Source of the DNA: Pseudomonas sp. HR96
GTDB lineage: Bacteria; Pseudomonadota; Gammaproteobacteria; Pseudomonadales; Pseudomonadaceae
Length of the DNA: 64,000 bases
Direction: 5' to 3'
Assembly (NCBI RefSeq): GCF_034059295.1
Contig: NZ_CP139141.1
Location: forward strand, 3,765,001 to 3,829,000
The position numbers were made by a program, and so were the translations under genes. Positions 14,811-24,259 of this stretch are shown here, in pieces. A model generated the notes under the pieces. It saw nothing but the letters and a program-made list of their open reading frames with translations. It ran no database searches and was not told the DNA's origin. Within the stretch, counting starts at the first letter, position 1. Each line of letters starts with the position of its first letter.

Positions 14811-17800
14811 TCAGCCGGCAGCGTGAGTACGGCGAATACGTGTGTGCCACAGGTGCCGAGTGGCGCGGCTCAAGCGGTCCAGATAGAGGTACACCACCGG
14901 GGTGGTGAACAGCGTCAGCAACTGGCTGAGCGCCAGGCCACCGGCGATCGCCATGCCCAGCGGCTTGCGCAGGTCGGCGTCGCCGCCGCTGCCCAACGCC
15001 AGCGGCAAGGCGCCGAAGAAGGCCGCCAGGGTGGTCATCATGATTGGCCGCAAGCGCATGCGGCAGGCTTCCATGATCGCCTGCTCCGGGCTCATGCCGC
15101 CCTGGCGCTCGGCGATCAGGGCGAAGTCGATCATCATGATCGCATTCTTCTTGACGATGCCGATCAGCAGCAGGATGCCAATCAGGGCGATCACTGTCAG
15201 CTGCATATTGGTGATCTGCAGCAGCAACAACGCCCCGACCCCGGCCGAGGGCAGCGTCGAGAGAATGGTCAGCGGGTGGATATAGCTCTCGTAGAGCACG
15301 CCGAGCACGATGTACACCGCCAGCAAGGCCGCCAGGATCAGCCACGGCATGCTCGCCGCCAGCGCCTGGAAGGCCTTGGCGGTGCCGGCAAAACCGGTCT
15401 GCACGTCGCGCGGCATGCCCAGCTTGTCGATGGCTGTGTTGACCGCCAGGGTGGCCTGCTCCAGCGACACGCCGTCGGCCAGGTTGAAGGCCAGGGTGCT
15501 GGTCGCCGACTGCCCTTGGTGGGCCACCGACAGCGGCGCGTTGTCCGGGGCGAAGCTGGCGAATGCGGTGAGCGGCACCTGCTGGCCGCTGCTGCCGATC
15601 ACGTACAGGCGCGAGAGCATGGCCGGGTCGGTGGTGTAGGCCGGGTCCAGCCCCATCACCACGTGGTACTGGTTGAGGGTCTTGTACAGCGTGGCCACCT
15701 GGCGCTGGCTGAAGGCGTTGTTGAGCAAGGTATCGATGTCGGTGACGCTGACGCCCAGGCGGCTGGCGGCGGCGCGGTCGATGTGCAGCTTGATCTCCTG
15801 GCCGCCGGTCTGCGAGTCGGAGTCCAGGCCGGTGATCTCGGCCAGGGGGCGCAGCGCCGCCTCGACCTTGGGCGTCCATTCGCGCAGCACGCTGAGGTCG
15901 TCGGCGCGCAGGCTGAACTGGTAGGTGGCGTTGGCCGAGCGGCCCCCGACGCGGATGTCTTCGGCCGGCTGCATGAACACCTGCACGCCGGCGGTGTTGC
16001 CGTTCTCGCGCATGATCCGGTTGGCGATCACCTGGGCACTGCTGGTGCGCTCCTGGTAGTCCTTCAGGCGAATGAAGAACTGGCCGCTGTTGCGCGACCC
16101 GAAGCCGCCGCCACCGGTGGACGACATCACCGCCTCGACGTCGGGGTCCTTGGCGATATTGCGGGCGATCTGCAGCAGGTAGGGCTTGAGCGCGGTGTAG
16201 GAAATCGCCTGGTCGGCGCGCGCGCCGCCGATGATCAGGCCGGTGTCCTGGGCCGGGAAGAAGCCTTTCTGCACCGTGGCGTACAGGTGCACGTTGAAGA
16301 TTACCGTGAGCAGCAGGCTGAGCATGGTCAGCACGCGGTGGCGCAGCACCCAGGCCAGCGCCGCGAGGTAGCCGGCCTGGAGCCGCGCCAGGCCCTTTTC
16401 CACCCATTGGTAGAGCCGCGGCACCGGCGCCTGGTGGTCGGGCTGGCGCAACAGCAGCACGCAGAGCACCGGCGTCAGGCTCAGGGACACCAGCATCGAC
16501 AGCACCAGCGCCACGCTCAGGGTGATGGCGAACTCGCGAAACAGGCGGCCGACGATGTCGCCCATCAGCAGAATGGGAATGAACACGGCAATCAGCGACA
16601 GGGTCATCGACAGCACGGTGAAACCGACCTCGCGGGTGCCCATCAGGGCCGCGCGCAACGGGCGCATGCCCTGCTCCTGGTAGCGGGCGATGTTCTCCAG
16701 CACGACGATTGCGTCGTCCACCACGAAGCCGGTGCAGATGATCAGCGCCATCAGCGACAGGTTGTCGAGGCTGTAGCCCACCAGGTACATCACCGCGCAG
16801 GTGCCGATCAGCGACACCGGCAGCACCACCGCCGGGATGAGGGTGGCGCGCACGTTGCGCAAGAACACGAAGACCACCGCGATCACCAGCAGGGTGGCGA
16901 TCAGCAGCGTCTCTTCGGTGTCGTGCAGCGAGGAACGGATGGTTGGCGAGCGGTCGATCACCCGTACCAGCTGCACGTCGCCCGGCACCATGGCCTGCAA
17001 CTGCGGGATCAGCGCCTTGATGCTGTCGATGGTCGCCAGCATGTTGGCCCCGGCCTGGCGCGTGACGCCCAGGGTCACCGAAGGCTGGCCGTTGTAGAAG
17101 CCGCCGACGAAGTTGTCTTCCACGGCGTCGTAGACGTTGGCGACGTCGCCCAGGCGCACGGCGGCGCCGTTCTGGTAGCTGACGATCAGCTGGCGGTAGT
17201 CGTCGGCCTTGTCGATCTGGTCGTTGCCGTCGATCAGCCAGTGCTGGCCCTCGCCTTGCAGGATGCCCTTGGGCTTGGCCTGGGTGGCCTTGTTGACGGC
17301 GCTGCGCACGGTGTCGAGGGAAATCCCGGCGCGCGCCAGCATGTTCGGCTGCAGGTCGATGCGCACCGCCGGCAGCGAGCCGCCGCGCACCGAGACCTCG
17401 CCGACGCCGTTGACCTGGGCGATCTTCTGCTGAAGCTTGCTGTAGGCCAGGTCATACAGCTCCCCGCGCCCGCGGGTGGCCGAGGTCAGGGCGAGCATGA
17501 TGATCGGCGCGTCGGCCGGGTTGGCCTTGCGGTAGGTCGGCAGCGACGGCATCGAGCTGGGCAGCAGGCTGCGCGAGGCGTTGATCGCCGCCTGCACATC
17601 GCGGGCGGCGCCGTTGATGTCGCGGTCCAGGCCGAACTGCAGCACCAGGGTGGTGGAGTTCTGCGCGCTGCTGGAGGTCATCTCGCTGATCCCGGCGATC
17701 TGCCCCAGGGCCCGCTCCAGCGGCGTGGCCACGGTCGCGGCCATGGTCTCGGGGCTGGCGCCGGGCAGGCTGGCGGTGACGATGATGGTCGGGAAATCCA

Positions 17801-17918
17801 CCTGCGGCAGCGGCGCCACCGGCAACAGGGCAAAGCCCAGCACCCCGGCCAGGGTGATGCTCAGGCTCAGCAGCAAGGTGGCCACGGGCCGGCGGATGAA
17901 CACCCGCGACAGGTTCAT
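14811..17918 (-). CDS. muxC: RND multidrug efflux permease, MuxC/MdtC type
   Basis: Inner-membrane proton-driven RND transporter of 1035 residues, one of the two different pump subunits that form the heteromeric MuxBC (MdtBC) trimer. The N-terminus [20 protein letters not shown] is typical; the proton-relay motif [20 protein letters not shown] is in TM4, and the C-terminal half repeats the pattern ending with [20 protein letters not shown]. The ATG overlaps the muxB stop (ATGA). No low-complexity insert is present here, in contrast to MuxB. In P. aeruginosa the homologous system exports novobiocin, aztreonam and other compounds; substrates here are inferred. Confidence 0.93.
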   Translation of the reverse strand: MNLSRVFIRRPVATLLLSLSITLAGVLGFALLPVAPLPQVDFPTIIVTASLPGASPETMAATVATPLERALGQIAGISEMTSSSAQNSTTLVLQFGLDRDINGAARDVQAAINASRSLLPSSMPSLPTYRKANPADAPIIMLALTSATRGRGELYDLAYSKLQQKIAQVNGVGEVSVRGGSLPAVRIDLQPNMLARAGISLDTVRSAVNKATQAKPKGILQGEGQHWLIDGNDQIDKADDYRQLIVSYQNGAAVRLGDVANVYDAVEDNFVGGFYNGQPSVTLGVTRQAGANMLATIDSIKALIPQLQAMVPGDVQLVRVIDRSPTIRSSLHDTEETLLIATLLVIAVVFVFLRNVRATLIPAVVLPVSLIGTCAVMYLVGYSLDNLSLMALIICTGFVVDDAIVVLENIARYQEQGMRPLRAALMGTREVGFTVLSMTLSLIAVFIPILLMGDIVGRLFREFAITLSVALVLSMLVSLSLTPVLCVLLLRQPDHQAPVPRLYQWVEKGLARLQAGYLAALAWVLRHRVLTMLSLLLTVIFNVHLYATVQKGFFPAQDTGLIIGGARADQAISYTALKPYLLQIARNIAKDPDVEAVMSSTGGGGFGSRNSGQFFIRLKDYQERTSSAQVIANRIMRENGNTAGVQVFMQPAEDIRVGGRSANATYQFSLRADDLSVLREWTPKVEAALRPLAEITGLDSDSQTGGQEIKLHIDRAAASRLGVSVTDIDTLLNNAFSQRQVATLYKTLNQYHVVMGLDPAYTTDPAMLSRLYVIGSSGQQVPLTAFASFAPDNAPLSVAHQGQSATSTLAFNLADGVSLEQATLAVNTAIDKLGMPRDVQTGFAGTAKAFQALAASMPWLILAALLAVYIVLGVLYESYIHPLTILSTLPSAGVGALLLLQITNMQLTVIALIGILLLIGIVKKNAIMMIDFALIAERQGGMSPEQAIMEACRMRLRPIMMTTLAAFFGALPLALGSGGDADLRKPLGMAIAGGLALSQLLTLFTTPVVYLYLDRLSRATRHLWHTRIRRTHAAG

Positions 17919-20900
17919 GGTGCGCTGCCCTGCTCAACCCGGCGGTTGCGGCCCAGGCGCGCCCGCGCGCGGTCGCTGAGGCGGTCGAACATCAGGTAGA
18001 TCACCGGCGTGGTGAACAGCGTGAGCAACTGGCTGAGCAGCAGCCCGCCGACGATCACCAGGCCCAACGGGCGGCGCAGCTCGGCGCCGGCGCCGGTCGC
18101 GAGCATCAGCGGCAAGGCGCCGAACAACGCCGCCAGGGTGGTCATGAGGATCGGCCGCAGGCGCAGCAGGCAGGCCCGGTGAATCGCCTCGCGGGCATTC
18201 AGGCGCAGGTGCTGGCGGCCTTCAAGGGCGAAGTCGATCATCATGATGGCGTTCTTCTTGACGATGCCGATCAGCAGAATCACCCCGATCAAGGCGATCA
18301 GGCTGAATTCGGTGCCGCACAGCAACAGCGCCAGCAAGGCGCCGATGGCCGCCGAGGGCAAGGTCGAGAGGATGGTCACCGGGTGGATGAAGCTCTCGTA
18401 GAGCATGCCCAGCACGATGTACATGGTGATCAGCGCCGCGAGGATCAGCCACAGGGTGTTGCCGGTGGCGCTCTGGAAGGCCTGGGCCGCGCCCTGGTAG
18501 CGCAGGGTGATGCTGTCGGGCGCCTTGACCTCAGTCATCACTTCGCTGATCGCTTTTTGCGCCTGCTCCAGCGAATAGCCGTCGGCCAGGTTGAACGACA
18601 GGGTCACGGCGGCGAACTGATCGAGCCGGCTGAGCATCAGCGCGCCGGTGCGCTGGCTGACCTTGGCGATGTCGGTCAGGCGCACCATCTGCGTGGCGGT
18701 AGTGGTGCTGCTGGTGGTGCTGGTCGCGGTGCTGCTGGAAGTGCTGCTGGTGGACGTCGGTGCACCGGCGGCGGTGCTGGTGCTGCTGTTGGAACCGGTG
18801 GTCGAGGCGCTGGTGCCCGCCAGGTAGATATTGCCGAACGCCGCCAGCGACTCCTGGAACTTGCCCGGCACCTGCAGCACCACGCGGTACTGGTTGGACT
18901 GGGTGAAGATGGTCGAGATCAGGCGCTGGCCGAAGGCGTTGTACAGCGCTGTGTCGACGTCCGAGGCGCTGATGCCGTAGCGCATGGCGGCGGCGCGGTC
19001 GAGCTCGACGTAGGCGACCAGGCCCTGGTCCTGCAGGTTGTCGATGACGTCGCGCAGTTCCGGGCGGGCCTGCAACTTGGCCATCAGGCGCGGCATGATG
19101 GCCGACAGGTTGCTGCTGTCGGAGTCGTCGAGGGTGAACTGGTACTGGCTGGGGGTCAGCTGGTCGTCGACGGTGAGGTCCTGGGACGACACCAGGTTGA
19201 GCTGGATGCCGGCGACCGAAGCCGCGGCCTGCTGCATGCGCGTGATGATCTGGGCGGCGGTGTCGCTGCGCTCTTCGAACGGCTTGAGTTCGATCTGCAG
19301 GCGGCCGTTGTTCAGCGAGCCGTTGGTGCCGTCCACGCCCAGCGTCGAGGACACCGAGGCGACGGCCGGGTCCTGGCGCACCACCTCGACCATGGCCTGT
19401 TGGCGGCGCGCCATTTCGCTGAACGAGACGTCCTGCGAGGCGCGGGTAAAGCCCTGAATCAGGCCGGTGTCCTGGGACGGGAAGAAGCCCTTGGGCACGA
19501 TCAGGTAGAGGAACGCGGTGAGCGCCACGGTGCCGACTGCCACCAGCAGGGTCAGCCGCTGGTGGTCGAGCACCCACAGCAGGCCGCGGTCGTAGGCGCC
19601 CAGCACCTTCTGGTACTGGCGGTCACCCCAGGCGGCGAAGCGGCCCTGCTGCCCTTGCGGCGTGTGCCGCAGCAAGTGCGCGCAGAGCATGGGCGTGAGG
19701 GTCAGGGAAATGACCATGGACACCAGGATCGCCACCGCCAGGGTGATGGCGAACTCGCGGAACAGCCGCCCGACCACGTCGCCCATGAACAGCAGCGGAA
19801 TCAATACGGCGATCAGCGAGAAGGTCAGCGAGATGATGGTGAAGCCGATTTCCTGCGAGCCCTTGAGCGCAGCGGTCAGTGGTTCCTCGCCCTCCTCCAG
19901 GTGCCGGGAGATGTTCTCCACCACCACGATGGCGTCGTCGATGACAAAGCCGGTGGCGATGGTCAGGGCCATCAGGGTCAGGTTGTTGAGGCTGAAACCG
20001 GCCAGGTACATGACGCCGAAGGTGCCCACCAGCGACAGCGGCACGGCCACGCTGGGGATCAGCGTGGCGGTAAGGTTGCCGAGGAACAGGAAGGTCACCA
20101 GCACCACCAGGGCAATCGACAGGCACAGTTCGATCTGCACGTCCTTGATCGAGGCGCGGATGGTCTGGGTGCGGTCGTTGAGCACGGTCAGCTTGACCGA
20201 GTCTGGCATGGCCGCCTGCAGGGTCGGCAGCTGTTTCTTGATCGCGTCGACCACCTGGATGACGTTGGCGCCGGGCTGGCGCTGCACATTGATGACGATC
20301 GCCGGCGCGCCGTTGGCGGTGGCCGAGAGGTACTGGTCCTGCGGCGCCTCGACGGTGGTGGCGACGTCCTTGAGGTGCAGCGCGGCGCCGTTCTCGTAGG
20401 CCAGCACCAGTTCGCCGTACTCCACGGCGTCGCGCAGCTGGTCGTTGGCGTCGATGGTGATCGAGTGCGCCGGGCCGTCGAAGCCGCCCTTGGAGCCATT
20501 GACGTTGGCGGCGTTGACCTTGGTGTAGACGTCTTCCAGGGTCAGGCCGTGGGCGGCCAGGCTGGTGGGGTTGACCTCGATCTTGACCGCCGGTTGCTGG
20601 CCGCCGGCCAGGCTGACCAGGCCGACGCCGGAGATCTGCGAGAGCTTGAGCGCCACGCGGTTGTTGACCAGGTCCTGCACGCGGGTCAGCGGCAGGCTGT
20701 CGGAGGTGGCGGCCAGGGTCAGCACGGCGGTGTCGGCCGGGTTGACTTTCTTGTAGGTCGGCGGGTTGGGCAGGTCGCTGGGAATCAGGCTGGTGGCGGC
20801 GTTGATCGCTGCCTGCACTTCCTGCTCGGCGACGTCCAGCGACAGGTCCAGGGAGAACTTCAGGGTGATCACCGAGGCGCCCGCCGAACTGGTCGAATAC

Positions 20901-21139
20901 ATCTGCGACAGGCCCGGCATCTGCCCCAACTGGCGTTCCAGCGGCGCGGTGACCGCCGAGGCAAGCACGTTGGAGCTGGCCCCGGGGTACAGCGTGGTGA
21001 CCTGGATGGTCGGGTAGTCCACCTCGGGCAGGGCCGAGGTGGAGAGCAGCTTGTAGGCGAAGATGCCGGCCATGAGCACCGCCATCATCAGCAGCACGGT
21101 GGCGACCGGGCGCTGGATAAAGAGGCGTGAGGGGTTCAT
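17915..21139 (-). CDS. muxB: RND multidrug efflux permease, MuxB/MdtB type, with Ser/Thr-rich insert
   Basis: RND permease of 1074 residues, about 35 longer than Mux[21 protein letters not shown] at the start, the TM4 motif [20 protein letters not shown] and the C-terminal [19 protein letters not shown] are intact. The extra length is a run of Ser/Thr/Ala (about residues 770-817), between [11 protein letters not shown] and [13 protein letters not shown]. In AcrB-type pumps this is in the second periplasmic domain, near the docking loop just before the conserved G-x-MVPL segment. The gene overlaps muxA and muxC by 4 bp each (ATGA), so the three are translationally coupled. Partner of MuxC in a heterotrimer. 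Confidence 0.93.
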   Translation of the reverse strand: MNPSRLFIQRPVATVLLMMAVLMAGIFAYKLLSTSALPEVDYPTIQVTTLYPGASSNVLASAVTAPLERQLGQMPGLSQMYSTSSAGASVITLKFSLDLSLDVAEQEVQAAINAATSLIPSDLPNPPTYKKVNPADTAVLTLAATSDSLPLTRVQDLVNNRVALKLSQISGVGLVSLAGGQQPAVKIEVNPTSLAAHGLTLEDVYTKVNAANVNGSKGGFDGPAHSITIDANDQLRDAVEYGELVLAYENGAALHLKDVATTVEAPQDQYLSATANGAPAIVINVQRQPGANVIQVVDAIKKQLPTLQAAMPDSVKLTVLNDRTQTIRASIKDVQIELCLSIALVVLVTFLFLGNLTATLIPSVAVPLSLVGTFGVMYLAGFSLNNLTLMALTIATGFVIDDAIVVVENISRHLEEGEEPLTAALKGSQEIGFTIISLTFSLIAVLIPLLFMGDVVGRLFREFAITLAVAILVSMVISLTLTPMLCAHLLRHTPQGQQGRFAAWGDRQYQKVLGAYDRGLLWVLDHQRLTLLVAVGTVALTAFLYLIVPKGFFPSQDTGLIQGFTRASQDVSFSEMARRQQAMVEVVRQDPAVASVSSTLGVDGTNGSLNNGRLQIELKPFEERSDTAAQIITRMQQAAASVAGIQLNLVSSQDLTVDDQLTPSQYQFTLDDSDSSNLSAIMPRLMAKLQARPELRDVIDNLQDQGLVAYVELDRAAAMRYGISASDVDTALYNAFGQRLISTIFTQSNQYRVVLQVPGKFQESLAAFGNIYLAGTSASTTGSNSSTSTAAGAPTSTSSTSSSTATSTTSSTTTATQMVRLTDIAKVSQRTGALMLSRLDQFAAVTLSFNLADGYSLEQAQKAISEVMTEVKAPDSITLRYQGAAQAFQSATGNTLWLILAALITMYIVLGMLYESFIHPVTILSTLPSAAIGALLALLLCGTEFSLIALIGVILLIGIVKKNAIMMIDFALEGRQHLRLNAREAIHRACLLRLRPILMTTLAALFGALPLMLATGAGAELRRPLGLVIVGGLLLSQLLTLFTTPVIYLMFDRLSDRARARLGRNRRVEQGSAP

Positions 21140-22434
21140 GACTTGGCGTCGCTGGCAGCCGGTTTGTCGGCGCCGTCACGCTTCTTGTGCGTGCCCGCCG
21201 GCTGGTCGCCACTGGCCGGTTGCGCGGCCTGGCCGTCGGCTTGCTCCAGGGTCACCTTGGCGCCATCGCGCAGGTGGTCGATGCCGCGCGTGACCACCTG
21301 CTCCTCGTTGGCCACGCCCTTGGTCACCACGGTACTGTCGCCGACCACCGGGCCGACCTCGATGGCGCGGCGCTCGACCTTGTCGTCCTTGACCACGTAG
21401 ACGAAGTGGCCCTGGTTGCTCAACTGCACCGCCGCCGAAGGGACTACCACGGCGTTGTGCAGGGTGTCGGTCTGCAGGCTGACGTTGACGAACTGGTTGG
21501 GGTAGAGCTTTTCGTCCGGGTTGTCGAACACCGCCTTGAGCTTGATGCTGCCGGTGGTGGTGTCGATCTCGTTGCTGATGAACTTCAGTGTGCCCTGAGC
21601 CAGCACGCCGGTGCCCAGCTGGTCCATGGCCTTGACCGGCAGTGCAAGGTTCTGGCGCAGCTTGGGCAGCACATTGGCGATCTGCCCCTGGGGAATGCTG
21701 AAGGTCACGGCGATCGGGTTGGTCTGGGTCACGGTGACCAGGCCGCTGGTACTGCTCGACTGCACGATGTTGCCCGGGTCGACCAGGCGCAGGCCGGTGT
21801 AGCCATCGATTGGCGAGGTGATGCGCGCGTAGGTCAGGTTCAGCCGGGCCGCATCGATCTGCGCCTGGTCGGCCTTGACCGCACCGGCGTACTGGCCGAC
21901 GGTGGCGATCTGCGTGTCGAGGTCCTGCTTGGCCAGCGAGTCTTTCGCCACCAGGCGCTTGTAGCGCTCGGCGGTCAGTTGCGCATTCTTCAGCAGGGCC
22001 TGGTTCTGCGCCAGGTCGCCGAGGTACTGGTCGAGGGTGGCCTGGTAGGCACGCGGGTCGATCTGCGCCAGCAACTGGCCCTTTTTCACGTACTGGCCTT
22101 CGGTGAAGTAGACCTGCTGCAGCTCGCCGTCGACGCGGCTGGTGACCGTGACCGAATAATTGGGAATCACCGTGCCCAGCGCCTGCTGGGTCACTGGCAC
22201 GTCGGCCAGGCCGGCCTTGCCCACCGCAACGCTGACCGCCTGCGACGGGTCGTTTGCCCCGCGCCCCATGCCCGGCCCACGCCGCCCCCCGGCCGGCGGC
22301 CCGGCATCGTCGGCGGACGAATGAGAGCCGCGCAGCAGAGGCACGCCATAGAAGATCGCCAGGGCGATGGCGACGACAACGAGCACCGTCAGCAACAGAC
22401 GCGAGCGAGAACGGGTGGCGGGGTTCTGGTTCAT
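21136..22434 (-). CDS. muxA: RND efflux periplasmic adaptor, MuxA/MdtA type
   Basis: Membrane fusion protein of 432 residues that joins the MuxBC pump to the outer-membrane channel. One N-terminal anchor ([20 protein letters not shown]) is followed by a Gly/Pro/Arg-rich stretch, then the lipoyl half-motif [36 protein letters not shown], an alpha-hairpin, and the second lipoyl half [20 protein letters not shown]. The C-terminal tail is rich in Lys, Asp and Ala. First gene of muxABC-opmB; the upstream 600 bp carry REP elements and presumably the promoter. No regulator gene is adjacent. Confidence 0.92.
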   Translation of the reverse strand: MNQNPATRSRSRLLLTVLVVVAIALAIFYGVPLLRGSHSSADDAGPPAGGRRGPGMGRGANDPSQAVSVAVGKAGLADVPVTQQALGTVIPNYSVTVTSRVDGELQQVYFTEGQYVKKGQLLAQIDPRAYQATLDQYLGDLAQNQALLKNAQLTAERYKRLVAKDSLAKQDLDTQIATVGQYAGAVKADQAQIDAARLNLTYARITSPIDGYTGLRLVDPGNIVQSSSTSGLVTVTQTNPIAVTFSIPQGQIANVLPKLRQNLALPVKAMDQLGTGVLAQGTLKFISNEIDTTTGSIKLKAVFDNPDEKLYPNQFVNVSLQTDTLHNAVVVPSAAVQLSNQGHFVYVVKDDKVERRAIEVGPVVGDSTVVTKGVANEEQVVTRGIDHLRDGAKVTLEQADGQAAQPASGDQPAGTHKKRDGADKPAASDAKS

Positions 22435-22636
22435 TGAACACTTCTGTATCAGCGAGTGAAATGGGAGGCTGGGGCGCGGAAATGGTTCCTGTCCAGGTTA
22501 TCGGCAAGGTAGCGATTAAATGTGCAGGAAATATGGAGGGGGGGAGATTCCGAGCGCTTGGCGAAATGTCCATTGGCCCATAAGCGGTCGGCTTGAGATG
22601 CAAGCACGGCCACCACCGGCCAACTTGAGATTCAAT

Positions 22637-22850
22637 TACGGCCACCACCGGCCGCCCGCGCGGCCTATCGCGGGCTTCGCGCGCTCCCACGTTTGTTTCG
22701 AGCGTGCCGTTCCAGGCAGATTTCCTATGACCGCCCTGGTGCTTTACGGTCTATCGTGGAACATCAAATGGATGCATGCGAACGAAACAACCGTAGGAGC
22801 GCGCGAAGCCCGCGATAAGCCCGCGCGGGCGGCCGGTGGTGGCCGTGATT
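22637..22850. repeat. REP-like doublet: about 57-bp inverted copies around a 100-bp spacer
   Basis: The left arm (22637-22691) begins acggccaccaccggccgccc and ends cttcgcgcgctcccacg. The right arm (22792-22850) is its reverse complement with two or three differences. A partial third copy (cggccaccaccggcc) lies at 22607-22621. This is the form of a REP doublet (BIME). It lies in the long gap between muxA and the divergent SDR gene. Confidence 0.8.
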
Positions 22851-22859
22851 GTGTCTCGA

Positions 22860-22964
22860 GACCGGCCTGGCGGCCTCTCGGGGTCTTCGCCCCCTCCCAC
22901 AATGGATTCGCGATCAAAGTGGGAGGGGTCGCAGACCCCGAGAGGCCGCCAGGCCGGTTTGATC
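22860..22964. repeat. Second REP-like pair: about 40-bp inverted arms
   Basis: The left arm (about 22860-22900) reads accggcctggcggcctctcg and so on, to ccctcccac. The right arm (about 22919-22964) is its inverse, separated by 18 bp. Sequence differs from the adjacent doublet but is shared with the element at 717-757. Together with that doublet it fills most of the 600-bp gap 22435-23035, where no gene was seen. Confidence 0.8.
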
Positions 22965-23035
22965 TTCGGGCGCGTCACCGCGCTGAACGCGGCCTGCCGG
23001 CCCGCAACGACAACAACAAAAAACAGGAGTCGCCC

Positions 23036-23908
23036 ATGTCCCAAGCCCCCCATCCGCAACCCGACACCAACCGCCCGTTCAACAACCGCCCTTTCCAGGG
23101 CCAATACTTCGTCGTTACCGGCAGCACTCAAGGCCTGGGCGCTGCCGTTGCGCGCACCCTGGCCTTGCGCGGAGCCGCCGGGCTGATCCTGTGCGGCCGC
23201 AGCCTGGCCAAGGGCGAGCAGCAGGTGCGCCAGCTGGCCCAGCTGGACTGCCCGGCACACTTCGTCGAGGCCGACCTGGAGCAGGTCGCCGACTGCCGAC
23301 GCATCATTGCCGCCGCGGACGAGCATTTCGGCCGCCTGCACGGGTTGGTCAACTGCGCCGGCATGTCCGACCGCGGCACCATTCTGGACACCAGCCCGGA
23401 GCTGTTCGAGCGGATTTTCGCGGTCAACGTACGCGCGCCGTTCTTCCTGATGCAGGACGCCATCAAGCTGATGATTCGCGATGCCATTGCCGGTGGCATC
23501 GTCAACATCCAGAGCGTCAGCGGCCACGGCGGGCAGTCCTTCCTCACCCCTTACGCCACGTCCAAGGGTGCGCTGGCGATCCTCACCAAAAACGTCGCCT
23601 TCAGCACCCTGCACAACCGCATCCGCGTCAACGCCCTGAACATCGGCTGGATGGACACCCCCCACGAAGACGACATCCAGCGTCAGTATCACGGGGCCCA
23701 GGACGGCTGGCTGGCAGCGGCCGAACAGGCGCAACCCTTTGGCCGACTGCTCAAGCCCGACGAAGTGGCGCGCAACGTGGCGTTCCTGCTGTCCGACGAA
23801 TCGGGGATGATGACCGGCTCGGTGATCGACCTGGAGCAAGGCGTGATCGGCTGCGGCGACGGCTCCAGCCCGCGGCCGGCCGCCGCCTTGCAGTGGCCGC
23901 TGCCATGA
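23036..23908 (+). CDS. Short-chain dehydrogenase/reductase (classical SDR)
   Basis: Cytosolic NAD(P)-dependent oxidoreductase of 290 residues. The cofactor motif is [12 protein letters not shown], followed by NCAG ([10 protein letters not shown]), the catalytic Ser in IVNIQSVSG and the YxxxK pair in [11 protein letters not shown]. The C-terminal [12 protein letters not shown] is the usual final strand. ATG 23036 has AGGAG upstream and removes the REP-filled leader from the frame. Its stop overlaps the start of a truncated PhyH-like frame (ATGA), so the pair was an operon in the ancestor. The substrate cannot be read from the sequence; a role oxidising the product of the PhyH hydroxylase would fit. 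Confidence 0.88.
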   Translation: MSQAPHPQPDTNRPFNNRPFQGQYFVVTGSTQGLGAAVARTLALRGAAGLILCGRSLAKGEQQVRQLAQLDCPAHFVEADLEQVADCRRIIAAADEHFGRLHGLVNCAGMSDRGTILDTSPELFERIFAVNVRAPFFLMQDAIKLMIRDAIAGGIVNIQSVSGHGGQSFLTPYATSKGALAILTKNVAFSTLHNRIRVNALNIGWMDTPHEDDIQRQYHGAQDGWLAAAEQAQPFGRLLKPDEVARNVAFLLSDESGMMTGSVIDLEQGVIGCGDGSSPRPAAALQWPLP

Positions 23909-24203
23909 GCAGCTTCGTCGGCCCTGCCGACCTGTCGCTGGCCGACTTCGCCGCGCTGTGCCAGCATCGCTGCGACGCCGCGCATTACCCCCATTGCAGC
24001 GAAGCCGCCGACCCCTTCGCCAAGGCCGGGGTCAACGGGCGCATCTGGAATTCGCTGCAGAAGGCCGCCCTGCTCGACCCGGACTCGTTCATCGAGTACT
24101 ACAGCAACCCGCTGCTCGGCCTGATCGCCGAAGCCTGGCTGGGTCCCGGCAGTACCCCATGGGCGACGTCGCCTGGCGCGACCCGGCATTCATCGCCTAC
24201 TTC
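23905..24203 (+). pseudogene. Truncated phytanoyl-CoA dioxygenase-like gene
   Basis: The frame starts [20 protein letters not shown], overlapping the SDR stop, and continues to LLDPDSFIEYYSNPLLGLIA and EAWLGPG, which resembles the N-terminal part of PhyH-family Fe(II)/2-oxoglutarate hydroxylases. After about 80 residues the match is lost. A different frame then gives YPMGDVAWRDPAFIAYFVPE, which resembles the end of such a protein. So the middle, including the expected HxD...H iron ligands, is gone and the two ends are out of frame. A REP-like element starts at the breakpoint (24204) and the TonB receptor gene ends 32 bp further on. The identification as PhyH is tentative. Confidence 0.5.
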
Positions 24204-24227
24204 GTTCCCGAGCAAGCTCGGTCCTAC
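24204..24227. repeat. REP-like element (gttcccgagcaagctcggtc core)
   Basis: The motif gttcccgagcaagctcggtc followed by ctac is repeated with one change at 32232-32255. The centre GAGCaaGCTC is palindromic. Here it lies at the 3' breakpoint of the truncated PhyH-like gene, just past the TonB receptor stop. Confidence 0.6.
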
Positions 24228-24259
24228 GGGGAATGGGGCGCCAGCCCCGGCGGCTGGAA

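Noticed and set aside
14823..21130. Very long open frames antisense to muxC and muxB (over 900 codons each)
   Set aside because: They are His/Gln/Arg-rich shadows of GC-rich coding DNA. The opposite strand encodes full-length RND pumps with all motifs.
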